From the NCBI GenBank assembly GCA_001931875.2, contig MSJH02000291.1:1-16114 (forward strand): a stretch of DNA of 16,114 nt. Reading direction: 5' to 3'. Position numbers and translations under genes: made by a program. Source of the DNA: Byssochlamys sp. IMV 00236 (taxonomy: Eukaryota > Ascomycota > Eurotiomycetes > Eurotiales > Thermoascaceae). Below are positions 10,654 to 16,114 of this stretch, one piece after another; position 1 is the first letter of the stretch; each line of letters starts with the position of its first letter. The notes under the pieces were generated by a model, which saw only the letters and a list, made by a program, of their open reading frames with translations, did no database searches and was not told the origin of the DNA.

Positions 10654-11556
10654 ATGGAAAAAGACTTTAGCTTATTGGAAACTATTTTATATACACCCGA
10701 TGCTGGCATGTTTCCTGATGAATCAAGTGTTTAGGCATGTTTTTTGTTCTAAATCTACAAGCTAGGCTTCTTTTTATTGGATGAGCATATAGAAAGACTG
10801 TTGGCAGCCATGCTTGAATTCAACTTACTAGATCATACTTTGTTCTCAACAAGATTAACGAGACAAGACATTACAAATGAACTTGGACGCACATTACCTA
10901 CTGAAGATTCCTGTTATCGAGTAAGCCTAGTATTTGTAATCACAACATGTACCAACCTATTCGTCCTCCTCAGATTCGCTTGTTAGTTGACCCAGACTCA
11001 AATATGCATATTGAATATACACAACTAACAGAACCCGAGTTTTCGTACATGTCATTGGATGAAGTGACTAATACAGAGCCAGTCTGGAACGTCGTGTTGG
11101 ATACTGAACCTATCTCCAAAGATTCTGACGATCCATTCATTGTGCATAAAACCACAAAACGAGACGTTTACAACAATGCAAGAGAAAGAACCAGATGTGA
11201 TTGGCATGCGACTGATGATCAGCCATTTGATGTTATCTTGTGGAATAAGCATAGACATGTTACGGAAACAAGTATAGCGAATATTGCTATACGATGTGTT
11301 GAAGGAGAAAAGTATCGGTGGAAGACACCCAAGCTTGAATGTGGGTTGCTTCCAGGAGTATTTCGAGCATTTCTGCTTTTACATAATCAAGACTTGGTTG
11401 AAGATGTGATAACAGTAGATGAACTAAAAGATGCTCAAAAGGTGAGGTGTTTATTGTCGTCAACTGGTTTACTAAACTATTAAATAGAATGGACATCCCA
11501 TTGTTTGCTTTAATTCTGTAAGGAAACTGTATAAAGTAAACCTACTGGATAACTAA
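10654..11556 (+). CDS. 4-amino-4-deoxychorismate lyase-like class IV aminotransferase (PabC/Abz2 role)
   Basis: Four exons encode about 247 aa: 10654-10705, 10766-10920, 10974-11441 and 11488-11556. The fold is PLP-dependent aminotransferase class IV: ETILYTPDAG + FFLLDEHIERL at the N-terminus, HKTTKRDVYNNARE with the presumed PLP-binding lysine, VTETSIANIAI, the glycine/proline loop LECGLLPGVFRAFLL, and a C-terminal CFNSVRKLYKVNLL. The HKTTkR.vY block resembles the lyase half of bacterial PabB-PabC fusions. The expected reaction is release of pyruvate from aminodeoxychorismate to give p-aminobenzoate for folate. No PabB domain is present here. The last exon is short but restores the family's NSVRG-like end. 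Other class IV enzymes (branched-chain or D-amino acid aminotransferase) are less likely. The exon 1 boundary relies on a GC donor. Confidence 0.82.
10706..10765 (+). other. Probable GC-AG intron in the ADC lyase gene
   Basis: With donor CTG|GCATGT and acceptor GCTAG (60 nt), the join reads DAG-FFLLDEHIERL, matching the family. The alternative GT donor at 10727 (CAA|GTGTTT, 39 nt) is also in phase but inserts seven residues (MFPDESS in place of none) and has a poor donor. Without splicing, a TAG at 10732 ends the frame. Confidence 0.65.
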
Positions 11557-11611
11557 GGCTTATCACCACCTCTTCTCATCCAACTACTGATTACATCAAA
11601 TAACTAATTCT

Positions 11612-12154
11612 TTAATAAACATATGTGTGTTCGGTATGTGTCTTTTGTTGTCCCTGTGTAAGCTTGAAGAACGTCTGTCTACAAAAAAAACTGCGATCAT
11701 GCAGCGTCACCGTCACCAATCCGTCACCAATCCGTCTGCTTTTGATAGAAATGACCAAAACTGTGGGCAAAATCCTAAAATTCTTATAGACCAACGTTAG
11801 GCGTTCGATAGTTTCCAAAATTGTAGCTTGGTTAACTTCCTCTTGAAAAGCAGCAAGTATTGGAATAAATTTTTCATTACTCGTATTTTGTGAGGTATAC
11901 AAGGTATATACACCTTTAGTATCAGCCCACTCAGTCGGGGCTACTGAGTAGCTTTCAGGAGGAACATATACATCTATATTACGACTTATATATTAGTGCT
12001 TTCAAACGCGTAATACAAATATCGATGCATTACCAATGAAAGAGTGAATAATTATACGTATTATTTCTGGATCGCTTAATAGCATTTTGCTCATGAGATC
12101 AGCACCTGGTTTCCACTTCAATGGTAATTTGAAACTTTCTAAACTTTCGGCCAT
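11612..12154 (-). CDS. Hypothetical protein, unrecognised, possibly degenerate at its C-terminus
   Basis: On the minus strand, exon 1 (12154-12034) and exon 2 (11973-11612) join in phase across a 60-nt GT-AG intron to give about 160 aa. It starts MAESLESFKLPLKWKPGADL, continues through IDVYVPPESYSVAPTEWAD, GVYTLYTSQ and LPTVLVISIKS, and ends in a basic, low-complexity tail. I do not recognise the family. There is no signal peptide, membrane segment or metal-binding pattern. An upstream exon ending near 12267 (start ATG 12280, residues MASYR) could be spliced on in frame, adding about 13 residues. The tail overlaps an 11-bp tandem repeat, so a frameshift or truncation of a longer ancestor is possible. 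It converges on the ADC lyase gene with 55 bp between the stops. Confidence 0.5.
11708..11734. repeat. 11-bp tandem repeat (GTCACCAATCC units)
   Basis: Two perfect copies of an 11-bp unit (GTCACCAATCC) are preceded by a partial copy (GTCACC) and followed by GTC. It lies within the 3' half of the unrecognised minus-strand ORF. The related string CCGTCACCGAT occurs again near 12260-12270, upstream of that ORF. Confidence 0.75.
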
Positions 12155-13140
12155 ACTTGAATAGGCTCTTTTAAGTAATCTAGTTTTATTTTTAGTCGAA
12201 AGATTAATTTACAAGGTTGTATTACAAAGTGGCAAAGGAAAAAGAGAAACAATTCATTACCGTCACCGATAGCTTGCCATTTTGCTTGAAATCCAGACGC
12301 GTCTAGGCTTGTTCAGATAGTTGTCAATAACTTGGCAAGGCTTCAGCAGCTCAGAGAGCCGATATTTAAAGGTGTAGTTTTGTGGTTATTGTCGTATTTT
12401 AACACGTTGATAAAGCATCATCGCAAATAAAACAGCTCCTAAGCTGCATAATCAACTTCAATGGTTATTCAATATTGGTCATAAGCTTGGACGTATTTTA
12501 TCACAATCATAAATACCACGACGATTGTGCCCATTCTCTGCACAAAATTGATACAGCAGCCACAGCCAAAGTCATTAGCAAAACGTACACCAATAAACAG
12601 TTTACGCAAGTTGCTATATTCGTTGGCTATTGGTTATTGGTGAACTTGTTTACAGACATGGAGTAATGCTACAGGCGCTTCTTCTCCTATACATGCAAGA
12701 TTGTCCAATGAAATAATGTATAATAATTACACATGAACTGATCTTGGTTATTTTTTGTAGAAATGATTTGTGGTCAGTTGGTTAACAAAGAACCAAGATC
12801 ATTCACGTATAATTCTCATTTCATATCAGAGAGAGAGTGAACTGGACAAGCTTAGATTTAGCAGAGACTTTGGTAGTATGGAGTTGTAAAATGATGCCAC
12901 ACGTAGTGCCTAGGAGAAGCGCCCATAGCATTAGCCTATTTTCTGATACATGTAGTGCTAACCTTCTTTTGATGCTAGTCACTGACGTAATCAGAAGGTG
13001 TAATAATCTTGTTTTTCAAGCTGCCCAGAGCCAGGAAAGGATCAATTTACGAAAAGAGTCTATGCATCGATTTGTCTGAATTTCAATTTTCATAAAGTAC
13101 AACTCTCAACAGACAGCTTAAGCAGTTACTCTTTGTATTC
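12155..13140. other. About 1 kb without a supportable gene
   Basis: No ORF here starts with ATG and has a recognisable motif on either strand, and no exon chain could be built. It contains a palindrome AGACGCGTCT (12295-12304) with an MluI-type ACGCGT core. It also holds an 11-bp inverted repeat (12739-12749 with 12791-12801), a GA repeat (about 12829-12837) and an open plus-strand frame 12837-13079 that begins with GTG. The left part is the presumed promoter of the minus-strand ORF. The last about 100 bp should hold the LAMTOR5 promoter. Confidence 0.6.
12739..12801. repeat. Inverted repeat, 11-bp perfect arms, 41-nt loop
   Basis: TGATCTTGGTT at 12739-12749 is the exact reverse complement of AACCAAGATCA at 12791-12801. 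The arms do not extend further without mismatch. No ORF or tRNA-like fold surrounds it. It could be a hairpin, the relic of a small inverted-repeat element, or chance. Confidence 0.6.
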
Positions 13141-13573
13141 ATGGATTCTGAATTAGTATCGACGCTTGATTCAATGTAAAGACATACAAAACAAAGAGAA
13201 AGTATTATGTGACTTATAGTAAACAGATACAGCAAAGAAGGTGTGAAAGGAGTGTTAGTAGCTGACGAAAAGGGCTTTTGTTTAGGAGGTATATATACAT
13301 ATTACATTTATCATTTACGACATACACTAATGAAAAAACAAAAAGTAAGAGGAATAGCAAGCCCTGAATCAGCTGCATTCATTACAGCCATTGCAAATGC
13401 AGCCAACCATCTTGACGATTATTCAGACGACAAGGTAGAACATCCAACCATAAACGTAGAATATGAGGGAAGGTAAAGCTATTACACGTGTTTAATCCTA
13501 CAGCTAACAACTGTATCATAGTCAAGTTGTAGTTCGAAATGAAGGATCGTTCACATTAGCCATTTTTATGTAA
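13141..13573 (+). CDS. lamtor5: LAMTOR5/HBXIP-like Ragulator subunit
   Basis: Four exons (13141-13175, 13227-13288, 13346-13472, 13522-13573) give 91 aa, the same length as the short human LAMTOR5. The joined protein begins MDSELVSTLDSIYSKEGVKG and has VLVADEKGFCLG, RGIASPESAAFITAIANAA and a C-terminal VVVRNEGSFTLAIFM. This is the beta-alpha-beta roadblock-like pattern of the family. In animals and fission yeast, Ragulator anchors Rag GTPases to the lysosome or vacuole and links amino acids to TORC1. Intron 1 must use the second acceptor (AACAG at 13226); the TATAG at 13219 gives the wrong frame. Intron 2 (57 nt) is stop-free and in frame. The stop lies 84 bp from the convergent mge1 stop. 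Confidence 0.83.
13289..13345 (+). other. Stop-free 57-nt intron (multiple of three) in lamtor5
   Basis: The donor is GGAG|GTATAT, a CACTAATG branch-like site sits at about 13325-13332, and the acceptor is CAAAAAG. Its removal gives CLGVRGIASPE, matching the family. Retention would insert 19 residues in frame in the middle of the roadblock-like fold. Confidence 0.8.
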
Positions 13574-13626
13574 ATTATGAATATAATACAAGGCTTTATT
13601 AAGTACATTTAAAATTCACTTTTAGT

Positions 13627-13656
13627 ATACACACACATACACACATACACATACGT
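13627..13656. repeat. CA-rich microsatellite between convergent genes
   Basis: A (CA)n/(TACACA)n tract fills the short space between the lamtor5 and mge1 stop codons, so it is probably part of both 3' UTRs. AT-rich, poly(A)-signal-like sequence lies just before it (13575-13600). Confidence 0.75.
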
Positions 13657-13657
13657 C

Positions 13658-14128
13658 TTATTGAGCATCAGCAACAACACCAACTTGAGCAGGACGAATG
13701 ATACGTCCCTTCAAGGTATAACCCATCTTTTGAACAGAAAAGATCGTACCAGCTTCCTTACCGGGAATAGGAGCTTGGAATAAGGCTTGGTGCTGATTAG
13801 GATCAAAGGCTTCTCCTTCAGGGTTGACTCGTTCAACACCATGACGCTTCAATGCTTTGATAAGTTCAGCTTCAGTCATAGACACACCAGTGTAAAGGTT
13901 GGTTAATTGATCAATGAGCTTTTCGTTATCCTTTGCAAATTCAGATTCTAAGGAAGTACTCTTGGAACGGAGTTCAGTGGGAACAGCGTTTAATGCCATA
14001 TTCAAAATATCAACAGTGTCTAAAAGGTCCTTTGCAAATTTTTGAATAGCAAATTCTTTTGTTGTCTCGATTTCTCTGCGACTACGTTCTCTAAGGTTCT
14101 CTTGATCAGCAAGACAACGGAGGTATGC

Positions 14129-14165
<37 letters not shown>

Positions 14166-14453
14166 CCACGGTTCATTTTCTTTATTTACCTGAAGTTCAG
14201 AGATTTTCTTGTCCTTTTCAGCCAAAAGCTTTTTAGCTTCTTCTGATAATTCTCCTTGTACCTTGGTCTCTTCTTCTTTAGGAACTTGGTCATTCTTTGA
14301 TTCCTCGTTTGCTGTCTGTTCTGTTTTTCCTTCTCCACTTTCCGTAGCATAAGCACGGCGAGCTGTCATGGGGGCAGAAATAGCTAATCTTGCAGAAACA
14401 GTGCGCTTGACAGACAAAGCTGCAGCATTACGGAAAATAGAAGTGGAAAGCAT
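13658..14453 (-). CDS. mge1: Mitochondrial GrpE, nucleotide exchange factor of mtHsp70
   Basis: Two minus-strand exons (14453-14190 and 14131-13658) join in phase 0 to 245 aa. The N-terminus is an Arg/Ser/Ala-rich presequence (MLSTSIFRNAAALSVKRTV, then TARRAYATES), typical of matrix import. A charged, coiled-coil-prone linker (EEAKKLLAEKDKKISELQ) leads into the GrpE core: DAYLRCLADQENLRER, FAIQKFAKDLLDTVDILNMA, FDPNQHQALFQAP and the beta domain ending GYTLKGRIIRPAQVGV. Mge1 releases ADP from the matrix Hsp70 (Ssc1) during import and folding. Transcription runs away from SMG8 in tandem, with 246 bp between the SMG8 stop and this ATG. The single intron is odd: it is almost entirely A. Confidence 0.97.
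14132..14189 (-). other. mge1 intron with A33 directly before the acceptor AG
   Basis: On the minus strand the donor is CAG|GTAAAT. After 24 nt the intron is a run of 33 A (T33 at 14133-14165 on the plus strand) ending in AAG|GATGCA. Splicing restores ELQ-DAYLRC of GrpE. The 58 nt are not a multiple of three, so reading through gives a Lys run and then a frameshift. There is no pyrimidine tract. The only branch-like string is ATGAAC. Confidence 0.85.
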
Positions 14454-14699
14454 ATTGAAAGATCCAAGATTTAAAAAAGATGTATAAAAACAGGGTTCCT
14501 TGGTTGAAGTGTTTCTTAGAATATATAAACCCCCAGTGACTTGTTTCCTATGACTCCGATTATCCACTAAAAAAAAAAGACCCCCTTTATTTTAAGATTG
14601 AGCTTTGTGCAAATAGACTCCAAAATACAATGGTCTCTCTTTTTTGCTTGAGTTCATCCATAATATGACAGATGTATGTCACCCATATCTTGCTTTTTC
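14454..14699. promoter_or_regulatory. Short spacer: mge1 promoter and SMG8 3' end
   Basis: This 246-bp spacer must hold the 3' UTR and terminator of the SMG8-like gene and the promoter of mge1, both on the minus strand. Read on the minus strand it contains a short A/T-rich stretch and TATATT near 14520. I see no strong motif such as a heat-shock element. Confidence 0.4.
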
Positions 14700-16077
14700 T
14701 TATCCTGCTAATGCCCATTTCGATGCTTTCTTGTAATGGAACTTTATATAATCCTTTTGTAGTACTGCACTTGTCATTCGTCTTTCAATATCCGTTTCAA
14801 TAGGGATCGGTAACCCGTTTTCATCACGATAAATAAATGGCAAGCGTAATACATAGGTGCCCCCAGGACCGAGATAGAGAGGATCACGAATACCAAGATT
14901 TACATGGATTGACTTGTCAGATCCAGGGATATTAATCTATAATGCATGTTTAGCTTTCCTTCCCCCTCTTATTGTTATCTACACAAGGTGCTTACCTTTA
15001 TCTTGGGTTCTATAGAAATTGTAATATCCTCATCTGGAGTGACAACATATAATCGCATTAACTGAGCCGTAACTTCACTTGAACTACTGATTGCAGCGTT
15101 ACTGCCATTGCCACTGGGTGTGTAACAGCAGGGGCAGAGGATAAAGACGTTTAAATCCTGATGAACAAAATAGTTTCCATGCTCCTTTGGATGACCAGCA
15201 TGTCCTATCTTGCAAACCCTTCCTTCACCGCAACTCAAGAAACGATGTCCCTGGGCACATTCATACTCCGCACCTATATAGCCTCGGATCAATCCTTGCA
15301 GTCTATCCCGCATTCTATTGTATCGTCTACGTCTACTACTACCGCGACTATTGCTATTCTCTTTGGCTTCAAATAATTGCTTTACAGGTATTTCAGGTGT
15401 AATAACAGGCGTAGGGGCGGGTGGAGGATTAGTGCCTAGTGCAGGAAATGCTTCAAGCGAGGCAGCAGTGGGTGCTGGTATGGCTTTAGTCGTTTTTGAG
15501 GCTGCAACGGGCGCCTTTCCTAGAACAGGCCACTCTTCTTGATTTGGGACAGGCTGTAGTACAGTCGTTATGGCTTCTTTAGCCTTTTTCTCGACTTGTT
15601 CCTGTTGATGAAGCTTCAAATCATTTACTGTTGTAATGGACCATGGGATAAGGTAATTGGTATTGTTCAAAAACCCTTCTACATTATCCAATCCTACATT
15701 GTTTTTGTATACACTGGCAGGTCCAAGGAGGAGTAACGCAGAGTCATCGGCAGGCACATCATCGTATCTTAGTTCAAGATGCTGATTGTCTCCAAAAACA
15801 GATGCTTTCATATCTAGCGCTGCTCTGTCTTTTCCTAAACAGCAAGTAAACCGTTGATAAAACTTAACGTTTGCGTCCTAATTAAAAGGTTAGCGCATGT
15901 ACTTGTCTTTTTAGCAGATATTACCATAATATCAAAAGGATCATCTCGTAACTTTTGAGTTCTTCCGCAGTTGCACGCATGAAAAAACGTAACACCACTA
16001 CTATGCTTGCCTGAGTCAGTCATAATAGCTCGATCATCTCTCTTTTGTGACTGAGATGAGATGGATTCATGTCCAGT
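14700..16077 (-). CDS. smg8: SMG8-like nonsense-mediated decay factor, C-terminal part (5' partial)
   Basis: Three minus-strand exons (16077-15925, 15877-14996, 14936-14700) join in phase 0 and give the last 423 residues. A further exon must lie beyond the right edge, because an intron acceptor (CTACATAG) precedes 16077 and is followed upstream by poly(A). Family marks are FHACNCGRTQKLRDDPFDI, KFYQRFTCCLG, then GAEYECAQGHRFLSCG with VCKIGH, ILCPCC (likely zinc-binding Cys/His) and the C-terminal GPGGTYVLRLPFIYRDENG. A Pro/Ala-rich insert with EEWPVLG and LEAFPALG repeats and an Arg-rich patch (SSRRRRYNRMRDR) are seen in the middle. SMG8 together with SMG9 controls the SMG1 kinase that phosphorylates UPF1. 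The N-terminal G-domain-like part is not in the window. Confidence 0.92.
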
Positions 16078-16099
16078 CTATGTAGAATTGTGGTAAGTC

Positions 16100-16114
16100 T
16101 TTTTTTTTTTTTTT
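16100..16114. repeat. Poly(T) run of at least 15 at the right edge
   Basis: The window ends in T. On the minus strand this is an A run within an SMG8 intron, 22 nt before its acceptor. It mirrors the poly(T) at the left edge. Confidence 0.85.

Noticed and set aside
12295..12304. AGACGCGTCT as a functional MluI cell-cycle box
   Set aside because: A single copy with the core ACGCGT near a doubtful gene is not enough. Mentioned only as sequence content.
12475..12666. 63-codon plus-strand ORF
   Set aside because: It opens with TTG rather than ATG, has no motif or splice partners, and its composition is consistent with chance.
12837..13079. 80-codon plus-strand ORF
   Set aside because: It starts with GTG and has no ATG until its 18th codon. 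It has no recognised domain, and the opposite strand is nearly as open. Kept only as part of the gene-poor region finding.
14106..14567. Read-through ORF ending in a poly-Lys tract
   Set aside because: It is mge1 exon 1 plus the A33 intron. The family join DAYLRC shows that the Lys run is not coding.
1..16114. Transposon, retroelement, CRISPR, rRNA or tRNA genes
   Set aside because: I found no transposase or reverse transcriptase motif, terminal repeats with target-site duplication, regularly spaced repeats or cloverleaf sequence.

Overview
The window looks like nuclear DNA of an early-diverging filamentous fungus, most likely Mucoromycota (Mucorales-like). The reasons are AT-rich sequence, dense genes, and many very short introns (46-69 nt), often with a CTAAY-like branch site. 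It also has a metazoan-like gene set (THADA, LAMTOR5, SMG8), members of which are missing or strongly diverged in budding yeasts. Gene models were spliced by hand. I accepted exon joins only where the codon phases agreed and the joined protein matched the expected family pattern.

Layout: (1) 136-1732, + strand, a RanBD1 nuclear export cofactor (Yrb2/RanBP3-like), 6 exons. (2) 1847-8361, + strand, a complete 11-exon THADA/Trm732 homologue of about 1992 aa. (3) 8573-10458, + strand, an 8-exon AVT2-like vacuolar amino acid transporter. (4) 10654-11556, + strand, a 4-exon stand-alone 4-amino-4-deoxychorismate lyase-like class IV aminotransferase. (5) 11612-12154, - strand, an unrecognised two-exon ORF, followed by about 1 kb (12155-13140) with no convincing gene. 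(6) 13141-13573, + strand, a 4-exon LAMTOR5/HBXIP homologue of 91 aa. (7) 14453-13658, - strand, mitochondrial GrpE (Mge1). (8) 16077-14700, - strand, the C-terminal 423 residues of an SMG8 homologue whose 5' part lies beyond the right edge.

This is mostly housekeeping sequence: nuclear export, tRNA anticodon-loop methylation, vacuolar amino acid transport, folate/pABA synthesis, TORC1 nutrient signalling, mitochondrial protein folding and nonsense-mediated decay. The genes do not form an operon-like pathway. I found no mobile element, CRISPR array, rRNA or tRNA, and no evidence for an undescribed multi-gene system.

The most unusual signals concern RNA processing. There are two GC-AG introns, one of them competing with a GT donor. 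The mge1 intron has 33 consecutive A directly before its acceptor. Two introns are stop-free and a multiple of three, so their retention would keep the protein in frame. The orphan stretch 11612-13140 is the part least explained. Both window ends are poly(T) runs, which suggests contig ends at homopolymers.
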